A stretch of 64,000 bases of DNA from Geobacteraceae bacterium (lineage in GTDB: Bacteria > Desulfobacterota > Desulfuromonadia > Geobacterales > Pseudopelobacteraceae): NCBI GenBank assembly GCA_025355965.1, contig JANXYR010000016.1, positions 1 to 64,000 on the forward strand. Direction: 5' to 3'. The notes under the pieces are model-generated. The model was not told the origin of the DNA and made no database searches. It saw nothing but the letters and a program-made list of their open reading frames with translations. A program made the translations under genes and the position numbers. Below, piece by piece: positions 1 to 8,940 of this stretch. The stretch's first letter is position 1. Each line of letters starts with the position of its first letter.

Positions 1-102
1 CGGGATGAAGTAGTCAGGTTGGTTAAAGCGACCGGGTTTACCTACGTGTCACTTGATTTACAGGGTTATCGAACTGGGGCTATGAACGAAGAAGTTCTCT
101 GA
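1..102 (+). CDS. larE: LarE-like ATP-dependent sacrificial sulfur transferase, C-terminal end only
   Basis: Only the last 33 codons are in the window, read in frame from base 1 to a TGA at 100-102. The tail contains GFTYVSLDLQGYRTGAMNE, which resembles the conserved C-terminus of LarE proteins (…F.YV.LDL.GYR.GSMN…). LarE is a PP-loop enzyme that supplies sulfur for the nickel-pincer cofactor of lactate racemase and related enzymes. The catalytic N-terminal part lies outside the window, so the call rests on the tail alone. The gene converges on the HU/tRNA transcript and probably shares its terminator. Confidence 0.6.
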   Translation, partial: RDEVVRLVKATGFTYVSLDLQGYRTGAMNEEVL

Positions 103-127
103 CAGCTCAGCAGTGAACAAAAAGCAC

Positions 128-162
128 AAAAAAAACCTATCCAGAAATGGTAGGCTTTTTTT
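128..162. terminator. Bidirectional rho-independent terminator
   Basis: A stem CCTA-CC / GG-TAGG (136-142 with 149-154, one bulged T, loop AGAAAT) is flanked by an A-tract at 128-135 and a T-tract at 156-162. It can therefore act on both strands: for the larE-like gene on the plus strand and for the hup/tRNA-Asp/tRNA-Val transcript on the minus strand. Confidence 0.75.
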
Positions 163-167
163 GTGAA

Positions 168-243
168 TGGTGGGCGAAACAGGGATCGAACCTGTGACAT
201 CCAGCTTGTAAGGCTGGCGCTCTCCCAGCTGAGCTATTCGCCC
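168..243 (-). tRNA. tRNA-Val (anticodon TAC)
   Basis: On the minus strand the 76 nt begin GGGCGAATAGCTC and end in an encoded CCA. The acceptor pairs GGGCGAA/TTCGCCC, the D arm is GCTC…GAGC, the anticodon loop reads CTTACAA with anticodon TAC, and the T arm carries GGTTCGATCCC. It lies 7 nt downstream of tRNA-Asp and is the last element before the terminator. Confidence 0.96.
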
Positions 244-250
244 ATAATTA

Positions 251-327
251 TGGCGGGGTTGACGGGGCTCGAACCCGCGACTTCCAGCGTGACAGGCTGG
301 CACTCTAACCAACTGAGCTACAACCCC
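251..327 (-). tRNA. tRNA-Asp (anticodon GTC)
   Basis: On the minus strand the 77 nt begin GGGGTTGTAGCTC and end in an encoded CCA. The anticodon loop is CTGTCAC, with anticodon GTC and stem GCCAGC-type pairing, and the T arm contains GGTTCGAGCCC. The 5' end is only 19 nt after the stop codon of the HU gene and no terminator separates them, so the tRNA is probably processed from the HU mRNA. Confidence 0.96.
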
Positions 328-346
328 TCAGGAGCTCTACAAGAAA

Positions 347-640
347 CTACTTCTTTTTCTTGGGAACAACGTTAACAGCTTCTTTCAATGTCTTGCCAGG
401 TTTAAACTTGGGGACAGTTGCGGCAGGAATATCAATCTTCTTGCCTGTCTGAGGATTTTGGCCTTTGCGGGCGGCACGTTTAGCAGTGGAGAATGTACCG
501 AAACCGACCAGGCTAAGTTTGTCTCCGCCTTTCAGTGCAGCAGTTACACTGGCAATAAACGCAGAAACAGCTTTCTCAGCTTCTACTTTTTTCAAGCCAG
601 CCTGCTCTGCTACCGAACTAATCAATTCTGCTTTTGTCAC
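347..640 (-). CDS. hup: DNA-binding protein HU
   Basis: This 97-residue histone-like protein matches HU/IHF family length. It starts with the typical MTKAELI and has the GFGTF turn followed by the arm region (R-x-x-R-x-x-QNPQTGKKI) that inserts into the DNA minor groove. The C-terminus is basic (PKKKK), slightly longer than in E. coli HU. HU forms dimers that bend and compact the chromosome. The start is GTG at 638-640 with a strong Shine-Dalgarno GGAGGT five bases upstream. A sigma70-type promoter lies at 685-714. The gene is unusual in being followed at once by two tRNA genes. Whether it is the alpha or beta type cannot be told from sequence alone. Confidence 0.95.
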   Translation of the reverse strand: MTKAELISSVAEQAGLKKVEAEKAVSAFIASVTAALKGGDKLSLVGFGTFSTAKRAARKGQNPQTGKKIDIPAATVPKFKPGKTLKEAVNVVPKKKK

Positions 641-684
641 GTTGCACCTCCAAGTTTTTTGTTTATTAAAACAAAGCGAGCCAC

Positions 685-714
685 TGTTTATCAGATATTC
701 TTAAATAGTGTCAA
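685..714 (-). promoter_or_regulatory. Predicted sigma70 promoter of hup (and tRNA-Asp/Val)
   Basis: Reading the minus strand, a perfect -35 TTGACA (709-714) is followed after 18 bp by TAAACA (685-690). The region between clpX and hup (641-834) holds no other gene; it is AT-rich and contains this promoter. The initiation site would give a leader of about 40 nt ahead of the GTG start. Confidence 0.6.
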
Positions 715-834
715 GTGTTTTTTTTGTGCAAACATGCATATTCTGGGCAGTTGAGCATGTTTATAACAATAAATAGAATTGTTATTGCAGTCTAAATATA
801 AAAAAACGCACTAACATACTGAAATAAAATGTAA

Positions 835-2091
835 TCAGGCCGCCTCTTTTAGCTCCTGTTCATAAACTATTATCGGTTTTTCTTTGTGATATATAACATC
901 TTCATTGATAACTACTTCCTGTACATTCGGTTGTGATGGGACCTCGTACATAATGTCGAGCATCGAATTTTCCAGAATAGCACGTAATCCGCGTGCACCT
1001 GTGTTACGTTTCAAAGCTTCCTTGGCAATGGCAATTAATGATCCATCAGTAAAACGTAAGCGAACTTTCTCGAGATCAAAAAGCTTTTGATATTGTTTCA
1101 CCAAAGAGTTTTTGGGTTCCTTTAAAATCTGTACCAAGGCATCCTCATCTAGCTCCGTTAGAGTGGCAAGCATAGGAAGACGACCAATGAACTCAGGGAT
1201 ATATCCATACTTAAGGAGGTCTTCAGGAGTAAGGCTTTTAAGCAGCTCACCAAGCTTTTTCTCATCACGCTTTTTGATATCTGCTCCAAATCCTAGTGAT
1301 TTCTTTCCTATCCGTTGCTGAATAACAGATTCAAGGCCGGCAAAAGCACCGCCGCAAATAAAGAGGATATTTGTAGTATCAACTTTCATGAACTCAGACT
1401 GTGGGTGCTTTCTGCCACCTTTTGGTGGAATGCTGGCTATAGTGCCCTCAATGATCTTTAGCAGCGCTTGCTGAACCCCCTCACCAGAAACATCGCGGGT
1501 AATAGAAGGTGAATCAGACTTGCGGGCAATTTTATCAATTTCGTCTATGTAGATTATACCTTTTTGGGCCCGTTCTACGTCATAATCCGCTGCCTGCAAC
1601 AGTGTGAGAATAATATTTTCAACATCTTCGCCGACATAGCCGGCTTCAGTGAGATTGGTTGCATCCGCCATCGCAAAAGGTACTTTAAGAATCCTGGCAA
1701 GCGTCTGTGCAAGGAGCGTTTTGCCTGAACCGGTTGGACCGAGTAGCAGAATATTACTTTTCTGCATTTCTACTTCACCTGGCTTACCGCTGGATTCAAT
1801 TCGCTTGTAGTGGTTATAAACTGCAACGGAGAGAACTTTCTTGGCCATTTCCTGGCCAATAACGTACTCATCCAGAATGTCCTTAATTTCACGTGGTTTT
1901 GGAAGTTTTTTCAGGTCTGGCCCCGTGGTCTCTTCTAGCTTCATCTCTTCAGTAATGATGTCATTACAGAGCTCAATACATTCGTCACAGATAAAAACAG
2001 AAGGTCCGGCGATAAGTTTTTTTACATCTTCCTGGCTCTTCCCACAGAAAGAGCAGGTAAGGTGTTCCTGAACGGTGTCACGACGACTCAT
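835..2091 (-). CDS. clpX: ATP-dependent Clp protease ATP-binding subunit ClpX
   Basis: The 418-residue AAA+ unfoldase has full family length. The N-terminal zinc-binding domain shows C13/C16 and C35/C38. Walker A is GPTGSGKT at about 118-125, Walker B is around IDEID at 182-186, the pore loop GYVGED is at 151-156, and the sensor II/arginine region follows. ClpX recognises tagged substrates, unfolds them and feeds them into ClpP. Its ATG overlaps the clpP stop (ATGA arrangement), so the two subunits are translationally coupled. The usual downstream neighbour in relatives, lon, is absent; hup follows after a gap of 194 bp. Confidence 0.98.
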   Translation of the reverse strand: MSRRDTVQEHLTCSFCGKSQEDVKKLIAGPSVFICDECIELCNDIITEEMKLEETTGPDLKKLPKPREIKDILDEYVIGQEMAKKVLSVAVYNHYKRIESSGKPGEVEMQKSNILLLGPTGSGKTLLAQTLARILKVPFAMADATNLTEAGYVGEDVENIILTLLQAADYDVERAQKGIIYIDEIDKIARKSDSPSITRDVSGEGVQQALLKIIEGTIASIPPKGGRKHPQSEFMKVDTTNILFICGGAFAGLESVIQQRIGKKSLGFGADIKKRDEKKLGELLKSLTPEDLLKYGYIPEFIGRLPMLATLTELDEDALVQILKEPKNSLVKQYQKLFDLEKVRLRFTDGSLIAIAKEALKRNTGARGLRAILENSMLDIMYEVPSQPNVQEVVINEDVIYHKEKPIIVYEQELKEAA

Positions 2092-2687
2092 AGTGTGTCT
2101 CCAGTAGACTGTTTACGCGTGAAGATGGCATCTATCAGGCCATATTCTTTTGCATCTTCACCAGACATAAAGAAGTCACGCTCAGTGTCTGCTTCAATTT
2201 TTTCCTTTTTCTGTCCCGATAGATCTGCAAGGATTCCGTTTAATTCATCTTTCATGCGCAGGATTTCCTTGGCGTGAATACTGATATCGGATGCCTGTCC
2301 TTGGAAACCTCCCAGTGGTTGATGAATCATAATCCTTGAGTGGCTAAGGCTGAATCGTTTCCCCTTTTCACCGGCAGACAACAATATTGCTCCCATGGAT
2401 GCGGCCTGGCCTACACAAATAGTGGATACGGGAGCTTTTATGTAGCGCATTGTATCAAAAATGGCCATCCCTGCTGTGACAACGCCTCCCGGCGAATTAA
2501 TATACAGATGGATATCCTTATCAGGATCTTCTGCCTCAAGGAACAGTAGCTGAGCAATTATGAGGTTGGCTACCGTGTCGTCAATGGCACCACCAAGAAA
2601 AATAATACGTTCTTTAAGCAGACGGGAATAAATATCATAGGCTCGCTCGCCCCTTCCACTTTGCTCTACAACCATTGGGATATACAT
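2088..2687 (-). CDS. clpP: ATP-dependent Clp protease proteolytic subunit ClpP
   Basis: The 199-residue serine protease has the triad S97 (in GQAASMG), H122 (in MIHQP) and D171. The start is the ATG at 2685-2687 (MYIPMVVEQ), which has AAGGAG six bases upstream. A longer reading frame exists upstream but it would run into tig and lacks family similarity. ClpP forms a double heptamer that docks ClpX. It is the middle gene of tig-clpP-clpX, 10 bp after tig and overlapping clpX by 4 bp. Confidence 0.98.
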   Translation of the reverse strand: MYIPMVVEQSGRGERAYDIYSRLLKERIIFLGGAIDDTVANLIIAQLLFLEAEDPDKDIHLYINSPGGVVTAGMAIFDTMRYIKAPVSTICVGQAASMGAILLSAGEKGKRFSLSHSRIMIHQPLGGFQGQASDISIHAKEILRMKDELNGILADLSGQKKEKIEADTERDFFMSGEDAKEYGLIDAIFTRKQSTGDTL

Positions 2688-2697
2688 GTGTTTCTCC

Positions 2698-4008
2698 TTA
2701 GGCTGTTTTGAGCTTCTCTGCGTCAACTTCGGTAATGACGGCATTTTTAATCAGGCAGGTTATCGCCTTGTCTTCTTTGATTTCTGAAATAACCGAGTTC
2801 TTGGCATTTAGATTAGATGAGTAATATTCTTTGATGCGATCAAGCATTTCGGCGTTTCCGGCTGCTATCTTTTCGTAGTGTGAAGCCAGATCTTCGTCAG
2901 TTACAGTTACATTCTCTTTTTCTACCAAAGCCATCAGCAGTAAGCCGCCTTTAACTTTGTCAATAGCGTCTTCTCTGAAGCGTGCGCGGAAACCTTCAGC
3001 ATCAAGTCCCATCATATCAAGTGACATCTGCTGGCTCTTAAGACGGTTTTTCAGGTTCTCGAACATATGGTCAAGTTGCCGCTTAACCATTGATTCAGGA
3101 ACATCAAGTGGGTTTTTCTGAATAAGAGCCTGTATGATTCGCTCTTTAAATTCATTTTCAATGCGATCTGTTTCATGTTTCTCGTGGTACTCAACCATCT
3201 TGGCGTGCAACGCTTCCATGGTTTCATATTCACCAAACTGCTGTGCAAAATCATCATCGAGCTCGGGGAGCTCTTTGCGCTTGATTTCTTTTACGGCAAC
3301 GGTAAATAAACCTTTTTTGCCTGTGGACTCGGTTTCGTCGCCACCTGCAGGAAGTTCAAGGGAAAATTCCTTGGAATCACCTGACTTAAGTCCGAGCAAC
3401 TGTTCTTCAAAACCAGGGATCAGGCGATTGGATCCGACTTCAACCTCAGCTGTCTGAGCACCGCTGTTTTCTTCTGGTGAGCCCTCTACCACAATTGAAT
3501 AATCAACAGATACGGTGTGCCCATTTTCAACGACGGCGGCTTCATCAAGTGGAATAAGCTGCGCCATGTTTTCCTGCATACGCTTCAGTTCGCCCTCTAC
3601 GTTCTCGGGTTTGGCAACATATTTTTCTTTATTTACAATCAAGCCGGTATATTCATTTAACAATATCTGCGGCATGACGTCAAAAACGGCGCTGTATTTA
3701 AATGGAACTCCCGGTTCGAGTATTTCGCTCTCAATGGTGGGAGAATCAATTGGCTCAACTTTGTGCTCATCCATTGCTTTGTACAGTGTGTCCTGGTATA
3801 GACGGCGCATGACGTCATCGCGCATTGCATCACTGTAGGTGCGTTTTATGAGCTGCATTGGTGCTTTGCCGGGACGGAATCCCTGGAGCTTAGCTTTTTT
3901 CTGGATCGCTGAATATGCTTTGTCGATCTCTTCGTTAACCCGTTCAGCGGGAATTTCGATAGTAATCTTTTTTTGAACCGAACTGATGTCTTCGACGTGA
4001 ACCTGCAT
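2698..4008 (-). CDS. tig: Trigger factor, ribosome-associated peptidyl-prolyl isomerase
   Basis: The 436-residue chaperone has the three expected parts. The N-terminal ribosome-binding domain carries a signature variant GFRPGKAP near residue 44. The central FKBP-like domain begins around residue 150 (G-H-T-V-S-V-D-Y). The C-terminal helical chaperone arms cover roughly residues 250-430. It binds nascent chains at the ribosome exit. The ATG at 4008 is preceded by GAGGAT. It is the first protein gene of tig-clpP-clpX and follows tRNA-Leu by 76 bp on the same strand. Confidence 0.97.
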   Translation of the reverse strand: MQVHVEDISSVQKKITIEIPAERVNEEIDKAYSAIQKKAKLQGFRPGKAPMQLIKRTYSDAMRDDVMRRLYQDTLYKAMDEHKVEPIDSPTIESEILEPGVPFKYSAVFDVMPQILLNEYTGLIVNKEKYVAKPENVEGELKRMQENMAQLIPLDEAAVVENGHTVSVDYSIVVEGSPEENSGAQTAEVEVGSNRLIPGFEEQLLGLKSGDSKEFSLELPAGGDETESTGKKGLFTVAVKEIKRKELPELDDDFAQQFGEYETMEALHAKMVEYHEKHETDRIENEFKERIIQALIQKNPLDVPESMVKRQLDHMFENLKNRLKSQQMSLDMMGLDAEGFRARFREDAIDKVKGGLLLMALVEKENVTVTDEDLASHYEKIAAGNAEMLDRIKEYYSSNLNAKNSVISEIKEDKAITCLIKNAVITEVDAEKLKTA

Positions 4009-4084
4009 GGTGGCTATCCTCTTTTATAGTGAAATTTAATGTTTGCATGTTATGAACTTCGAAACAAACATCGGGAAATCTGGA

Positions 4085-4169
4085 TGGTGCGAGAGAGGAG
4101 ACTTGAACTCCTATACCTTACGGTGCCAGATCCTAAGTCTGGTGCGTCTGCCAATTCCGCCACTCTCGC
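4085..4169 (-). tRNA. tRNA-Leu (anticodon TAG)
   Basis: This 85-nt class II tRNA on the minus strand begins GCGAGAGTGGCGG and ends in an encoded CCA. The anticodon stem-loop CCAGA-CTTAGGA-TCTGG gives anticodon TAG. The long variable arm (CACCGTAAGGTA) typical of tRNA-Leu is present, and the T arm has GTTCAAGTC. It sits upstream of tig on the same strand. Confidence 0.96.
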
Positions 4170-4232
4170 ATCTGTCTTGAGCCATGAAACGATTGATCAT
4201 GGTCGCTGTTTGCTGGGATAATAAGATTTGCA

Positions 4233-4261
4233 AAGATAGGTGATTATTTTGGATAGGTCAA
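4233..4261 (-). promoter_or_regulatory. Predicted sigma70 promoter upstream of tRNA-Leu / tig
   Basis: On the minus strand TTGACC (4256-4261) and TATCTT (4233-4238) are separated by 17 bp, pointing toward tRNA-Leu. An inverted repeat CCATGA…TCATGG (4182-4187/4197-4202) lies between the promoter and the tRNA 5' end and would be in the leader. Confidence 0.5.
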
Positions 4262-4301
4262 GAAATTTATTGAATTAGGTCTGGTATACGGTACTGCTTT
4301 A

Positions 4302-4637
4302 TTATCCACCGGCCAGTTTTACTTTGAAGCCTCGGGCTTGTAATTCTGCTGATAAAGCATCTCGGTGATCACCCTGTATCTCAATAACTCCATCTTTAAC
4401 GGTACCGCCGCAGCCGCATTTTTTCTTTAGGACCCCCGCCAGTTCCTTGGTTTCGGCAGCGGTAAGAGGAACACCGCTGATGACAATGACGGTACCGCCC
4501 CCCCGTCCTTTGACTTCACGCCGCAAGCGCACGAAGCCGTCACTCTTTTGAGTCGCTGTTTTGTGTGCGGGAGTGTTCTGTTTTACCCGCCCAGATTCTG
4601 TTGAATAGACGAGGATGCTGTCGGACCAGTTTGTCAT
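4302..4637 (-). CDS. yciH: SUI1/eIF1-family translation factor homologue (YciH)
   Basis: The 111-residue protein has a C-terminal SUI1 domain. It shows the basic entry strand [16 protein letters not shown], the [13 protein letters not shown] motif, the IEIQGDH strand and a final GF.VKLAGG. Bacterial YciH is related to eukaryotic eIF1 and has been linked to start-site fidelity or stress translation, but its role here is not known. The start is the ATG at 4635-4637, which overlaps the nadE stop (ATGA). A TTG nine bases further upstream is possible but less likely. It is translationally coupled to nadE. Confidence 0.9.
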   Translation of the reverse strand: MTNWSDSILVYSTESGRVKQNTPAHKTATQKSDGFVRLRREVKGRGGGTVIVISGVPLTAAETKELAGVLKKKCGCGGTVKDGVIEIQGDHRDALSAELQARGFKVKLAGG

Positions 4638-5458
4638 TTTCCCCAATCCCTTGCATATCTGAAATCGCGATCAATAGTACGGTTTGAGACCTTGGCAATG
4701 ACCGGGAGGCGGCGCTTGAAATGAGAGTTTTGAATCTTTGTATATATTGAATCAATAAACTCATTTTCAAAACCCTCTGCAGCAAGTTCCGGCTTCGTCA
4801 GTCGCTGGTCCACCATGCGATACAGGAGTTCATCCACCTGGCGGTATGAGAACCCCAGTTCTTCCTCATCAGTCTGCCCGGCCCAGAGGTCGGCAGAAGG
4901 TTGTTTTTCGATAACCTCAGCCGGTATTCCCATTGTTCTCGATAGTTGCCAAACCTGGCTTTTGTAAATATCACCGATCGGGTTCAGGGCTGAAGCCATA
5001 TCTCCATAGAGTGTGCCATACCCGAGCAGCAGTTCGGTCTTGTTGCTGGTACCGAGCACCAAAGCGCGTAAAAATGCCGACTGATCAAAAAGGATTGTCA
5101 TCCGCTCCCGGGCCATCTTGTTGCCGCGCCGCATATTGTCGGCATCGGGAAAAATATCAAAATAGGCGTCCACCATTGGTGTTATCGGTGTTACAGAAAA
5201 GTTGACGCCGCACGCTGTTGCCACCAGTCTTGCATGTGCTTCACTTTCCGGATTGCTGGTTTTGTAGGGCATACAGATGGCATGAACGTTTTTTGGGCCA
5301 ACTGCTTCTGCGGCGATGAAAGCAACAAGTGCTGAATCAATTCCGCCTGAAAGCCCCAGGACTACTTTGCTGATGCCGACTTTACGGACTTCATCTCTTA
5401 CAAAGCCGACTAGAAGTTTTCTCAGCAATTCCATGTTTGCTTGTAAACCAGCCATCAT
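4634..5458 (-). CDS. nadE: NAD+ synthetase, synthetase (ammonia-using) subunit
   Basis: The 274-residue N-type ATP pyrophosphatase has the PP-loop LSGGIDS at residues 36-42. It also has the synthetase signatures GTSNKTE and GDMA..NPIGD and the [13 protein letters not shown] loop that closes over the active site. It adenylates nicotinic acid adenine dinucleotide and amidates it to NAD+. It lacks a fused glutaminase domain. The gene immediately upstream, overlapping by 4 bp (ATGA), encodes a nitrilase-fold amidase that is the natural ammonia donor. The two together total about 556 residues, similar to fused glutamine-dependent enzymes. Confidence 0.95.
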   Translation of the reverse strand: MMAGLQANMELLRKLLVGFVRDEVRKVGISKVVLGLSGGIDSALVAFIAAEAVGPKNVHAICMPYKTSNPESEAHARLVATACGVNFSVTPITPMVDAYFDIFPDADNMRRGNKMARERMTILFDQSAFLRALVLGTSNKTELLLGYGTLYGDMASALNPIGDIYKSQVWQLSRTMGIPAEVIEKQPSADLWAGQTDEEELGFSYRQVDELLYRMVDQRLTKPELAAEGFENEFIDSIYTKIQNSHFKRRLPVIAKVSNRTIDRDFRYARDWGK

Positions 5459-6303
5459 CGCCCCCTTTCGTGCGCGATGCGCCCAAGTTCCTGCATCGTT
5501 ACAAACAGGTTCTCGTCACGCATCATCGGTGAAAAGATACGTTCACGGCGCAGTGCTCCTTCATCAACTTTTGCGGTGACGAAATCCTCATCAAACAATG
5601 CGCCACGTACGATTGATTCTCCCGATGGTGCGATATATTCCGACCCACCCCAAAAATTGACACCATCCTCAAAGCCGACACGATTACTGTAGAGAACCCT
5701 GCAGTTGAGAAACAGTGCGGTGGTAGAGACCAGTTTCTGCCAGGCAGAGGCTGATCCAAGAGAGTCTCCATCGATACCGCGAGCCGGACTGCTTGAAAGG
5801 CAAATAAGAGTTGTTGCACCATCCATGGCAAGAATATAGGAAGCTGACAGGTGCCACATATCCTCGCAGATCAGCATGCCGAAACGGCCAAACTTGGTGT
5901 CGAATGCCCGAAACGCGGTTCCTCTGGCCAGGTAACGCTGCTCATCAAACAGCCCGTAAGTAGGAAGATATACCTTGCGGTGCAAGTGGCGGATAGTGCC
6001 GTCTTCAAGATACAGAGCCGAGTTGAAAAAGTGGTAGTCATCGGTCTCTTCGACAAAGCCGATGGCGATGGATATGCCAAGAGAGAGTTCTATCAGGTGT
6101 AGTATCTCTGGAGAGTCGATTCGTAATGCCACTTCGGGTACAAGATCCTTCAGGAAATAGCCGGACAGGGCAAGTTCGGGGAAAACAATCAGGTCAGCTC
6201 CGGTTTCCTTCGCTTTTGCTATCTGCTCTTCAATGATAGCCAGGTTATCGGCAACGCAGCCAAGCTTTGGTCTTATTTGAGCCAGAACAGCAGTAAAATC
6301 CAT
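5455..6303 (-). CDS. Nitrilase-superfamily amidase, probable glutaminase partner of NadE
   Basis: The 282-residue carbon-nitrogen hydrolase has a recognisable Glu-Lys-Cys triad: E43 (FPELALSGY), K110 (HRKVYLP) and C146 (LICEDMW). These contexts match the glutaminase domain of glutamine-dependent NAD synthetases, including the YLP.YG.FDE…RYLARG segment. It would hydrolyse glutamine and pass ammonia to NadE, whose start codon overlaps this stop. The ATG at 6303 has AGGAG nearby. It could in principle be a stand-alone amidase, but the coupling argues for a two-subunit enzyme. Confidence 0.87.
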   Translation of the reverse strand: MDFTAVLAQIRPKLGCVADNLAIIEEQIAKAKETGADLIVFPELALSGYFLKDLVPEVALRIDSPEILHLIELSLGISIAIGFVEETDDYHFFNSALYLEDGTIRHLHRKVYLPTYGLFDEQRYLARGTAFRAFDTKFGRFGMLICEDMWHLSASYILAMDGATTLICLSSSPARGIDGDSLGSASAWQKLVSTTALFLNCRVLYSNRVGFEDGVNFWGGSEYIAPSGESIVRGALFDEDFVTAKVDEGALRRERIFSPMMRDENLFVTMQELGRIAHERGR

Positions 6304-6355
6304 GGAGACTCCTATTAACCCAGATAAACAGGATTAAGTACGTTGATTTTTCAAT

Positions 6356-6781
6356 TTATTGATAAGCTACATCAAAAGCGTTTTTGATGTGATCAATGGC
6401 GTGTTGGCCGTCAGTATGCAACAGAATGGCAATAACGTCAAACCGTGCGTTGGTGTCATGCAGCCGGTTTTTTGAAAGCCAGGTGAGAGCCGCTTTGGAA
6501 ATCTGACGCTGCTTGAACGGTGTCACCGCCAGTTGCGGTACTCCGTAGGAAAGTCCCCGTCGGGCTTTTACCTCGATAAAGACAAGGCTTTTGTCTACGG
6601 GGTCACGGCCTATTATATCAACTTCGCCACCCTTGCAGCGAAAGTTTCGCTCTACAATCCGATAGCCTCGCTCGATAAGGAAATTTGTGGCCACCTCTTC
6701 ACCAAGCTCGCCGGTTTTTTTGTTGTCGGTGGCGTTAGTAACGGTAGGTGTTTTGGAGAGGAGGCGTGTAAAAAAACTCAT
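6356..6781 (-). CDS. yraN: UPF0102 family endonuclease-like protein YraN
   Basis: From the ATG at 6779-6781 the protein has 141 residues. It shows the Holliday-junction-resolvase-like core of the YraN family: GELGEEVATNFL, the E-V-D-I-I (GGEVDII) metal-site motif and FIEVKARR. A reading frame extends 36 codons upstream but lacks conserved sequence there. YraN proteins resemble nucleases in fold; their cellular role is unsettled. The gene lies 52 bp upstream of the NAD amidase on the same strand and may share the transcript. Confidence 0.88.
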   Translation of the reverse strand: MSFFTRLLSKTPTVTNATDNKKTGELGEEVATNFLIERGYRIVERNFRCKGGEVDIIGRDPVDKSLVFIEVKARRGLSYGVPQLAVTPFKQRQISKAALTWLSKNRLHDTNARFDVIAILLHTDGQHAIDHIKNAFDVAYQ

Positions 6782-6910
6782 TTTGCTACCTATATGGATT
6801 TGCTTGATTTGCGGTTTCGCACTATAACATGAGATTTTAATTTTAACAGCACTTACGGCGAGTTTAAGGTGTGGAAAATATGAACGCAAAACACATAAAA
6901 ATTTCTTGGT

Positions 6911-6939
6911 TTGACGTCAACTTTATTGATAGGTACGAT
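6911..6939 (+). promoter_or_regulatory. Predicted sigma70 promoter of the multiheme cytochrome gene
   Basis: TTGACG (6911-6916) and TACGAT (6934-6939) are separated by 17 bp. About 60 nt follow before the ATG at 7002, which has AAGGAG upstream. The -35 region also contains the palindrome TTTGACGTCAA (TGACGTCA), a possible operator. Confidence 0.5.
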
Positions 6940-7001
6940 TTATTCACTAAGTCGAGTAGTATTTACAATATAATCAATGTAAATTTGTAAGGAGTCTGAA
7001 C

Positions 7002-8750
7002 ATGGAATTTTACTTCAGGTTGTTGATTGTGTCGGTGATACTGTCTACTAACTCTTATGCTACAGACTCCTGCCGCGACTGTCACGAGAATCGTCAGAAG
7101 ATGGCTGCGCTTGGATATGGGGCTTTCGCGGTGACTCAGAATGAGGTTGAAACACAAAGCCGCATGCCTGCCGGTTGCAGCGACTGCCACTTGGGCAATC
7201 CAGAGACTAATGATAAGGTCGCTGCCCACCAAGGCATGGCACGGCTATTGGTGGTACGCAAAAAAGAACTTACAGCTGACACGTCTCCAAGAAAGTTCCC
7301 GCTGGAATTTAGTGCTGATCAGACCAATAGGGTCTTTGTTGTAACTGAGGAAGGTGGCAAAAAGAGCAAGGATTCTTCTGTGGTGGCCTTGTCATGGCAT
7401 GACAAACGAAGCGACTCGCTGACTCAGGATTTTGAGGTCATGAAAAAGAGTTGCGGCGCTTGTCATGAAAAAGAATTTGCCGAGTTTGCCAAGAGCACCA
7501 TGGGAACCAATGGCAAGCAGAGTCAGTACCAGGGTTGGACTAACCCACAGCGTGGCCCTCACAACTGTGGTCCATGGTTCGAGGGAGCGTATGATCAGAT
7601 GCAGGCCAATACAACCGTGCCAATTGACAGGAAGAGCCATGCCATTAACCAGAAAGCCTGTAATACCTGCCATGTCGGTTGCCTGGACTGCCACTACAAC
7701 CCCATGCCTAAAAGCGCGACTGACCCTTCCATGGGAAGTCACACCTTTGTAAAAACACCACCTGTACTAAGCTGCTACGGCAACGGACGTGCCTCCATCT
7801 GCCATGCCGGGCCCGAGGACCGACGACGGGGTGCCGGTTACTTTGGCGGTTCCTTTTCCTTCCCGGAAGGTAATGAGCCAGATGTCCACCTAAAGGCCAA
7901 GGTTGGCTGTCTCGATTGCCATGATAGCTCGAAATCAGATAAAACACTTGGCCATGGCATGATCAAACGTCAGGCTGACAGCTCCTGCAAACGGTGTCAC
8001 TCCGAAGCGGTAAAAAGCCATGCCGGTTCCCTCCACAAGAATCTTTCCTGCGAGGCATGTCACATCCAAAGTGTAGCCGGCTATCAGGGGACTTACTGGG
8101 GGCCTGGTACACTGGCAGGAGCGGCCACCGCATATTTTAAATACAAAGCGTATTATGGAATTATGCCGGAACCAATCCTGATCAAAGACCAGAAGGGGCG
8201 CTGGATACCGGTCAAGCCGTTTCCTATGGCGGTCATGAACCAGAAAAATTCAGCCTACACACCGGGATTGTATTGGCGATTTCAGACAACGTTGCCAGAC
8301 CTGCAGCGAACCGATGATGCTTGGGCATATGTCGGCCTCTTTGGGGGACTTCCGGAAAACAACAAGGCACTGTTATGGATCCAGATGGACAAGATGTCGC
8401 ATAAGCTTGGCAAGAGTCGCAGCTGTGATTCATGCCACGCCGACCTGCAAGGCACTCAACGTCAACCGGTAACATGGGATTACAGTGACCCCGGTGCGCT
8501 ACCATTCGACGGCAGCCATACGGTGGTTGCCGACCGTAAAGGTCTTTCCTTTCGGGATATGCGCTCCGAAAAAATTGAGCCTGATAAGGGTGTAGCCATC
8601 TCTGCGTTCGCAGTGTGGGTCTATCTAAAGGACGTATGGCAGGTGTCAGGTGATTTTTCCTTGCCGGTTATCCGTGACCGGAAAACCTATGACAGTATCA
8701 AGATTAGCACGGAAGCAGCTCGCACGGCCGGTGCGCTGCACAGAAAATAA
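7002..8750 (+). CDS. Secreted multiheme c-type cytochrome (nine CXXCH plus one extended CX8CH)
   Basis: The 582-residue protein has a Sec-type signal peptide (residues 1 to about 20, cleavage near SYA). CXXCH haem motifs are CRDCH, CSDCH, CGACH, CNTCH, CLDCH, CLDCH, CKRCH, CEACH and CDSCH, starting close to the mature N-terminus and ending near residue 485. Between the fifth and sixth lies CYGNGRASICH, a C-(8 residues)-CH motif near residue 257 that could hold a tenth, atypically spaced haem. No lipobox or membrane anchor is seen, so it should be periplasmic or exported. The last 95 residues are haem-free. I do not recognise a characterised family; an oxidoreductase role in extracellular or periplasmic electron transfer is inferred from the haems only. 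Confidence 0.85.
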   Translation: MEFYFRLLIVSVILSTNSYATDSCRDCHENRQKMAALGYGAFAVTQNEVETQSRMPAGCSDCHLGNPETNDKVAAHQGMARLLVVRKKELTADTSPRKFPLEFSADQTNRVFVVTEEGGKKSKDSSVVALSWHDKRSDSLTQDFEVMKKSCGACHEKEFAEFAKSTMGTNGKQSQYQGWTNPQRGPHNCGPWFEGAYDQMQANTTVPIDRKSHAINQKACNTCHVGCLDCHYNPMPKSATDPSMGSHTFVKTPPVLSCYGNGRASICHAGPEDRRRGAGYFGGSFSFPEGNEPDVHLKAKVGCLDCHDSSKSDKTLGHGMIKRQADSSCKRCHSEAVKSHAGSLHKNLSCEACHIQSVAGYQGTYWGPGTLAGAATAYFKYKAYYGIMPEPILIKDQKGRWIPVKPFPMAVMNQKNSAYTPGLYWRFQTTLPDLQRTDDAWAYVGLFGGLPENNKALLWIQMDKMSHKLGKSRSCDSCHADLQGTQRQPVTWDYSDPGALPFDGSHTVVADRKGLSFRDMRSEKIEPDKGVAISAFAVWVYLKDVWQVSGDFSLPVIRDRKTYDSIKISTEAARTAGALHRK

Positions 8751-8805
8751 CCAAAACATTGAAAAAATGTTTCTTATACTTTAGACTCACACCCGTTTGA
8801 TCCAA

Positions 8806-8940
8806 ATGATAATGAGGTTAACCAGCATTGTGAGTGTCGTTTTTTTGTTTATATCTTTGGCAATGGTGGTGCTGGTAGCGGCACTTGTTGGAGCTTTGAC
8901 AGAACAGGTGCCGATTGCCATGGAGACCAGCGCAATATGA
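8806..8940 (+). CDS. Small single-span membrane protein, 44 residues
   Basis: The frame from ATG 8806 (or the in-frame ATG at 8812) to TGA 8938-8940 gives a 44-residue peptide. It has a basic N-terminus (M-R-L-T) and one long hydrophobic stretch of about 25 residues, then a short polar tail. Its stop overlaps the start codon of the LysM gene as ATGA, a sign of translational coupling. No good Shine-Dalgarno precedes either ATG, so expression is uncertain. It could be a small membrane partner of the LysM protein. Confidence 0.45.
   Translation: MIMRLTSIVSVVFLFISLAMVVLVAALVGALTEQVPIAMETSAI

Noticed and set aside
4017-4084. Hairpin-like inverted repeat (ATGTTTG…CAAACAT) between tRNA-Leu and tig
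   Set aside because: The loop is long and no T-tract follows; not strong enough for a terminator or riboswitch call.
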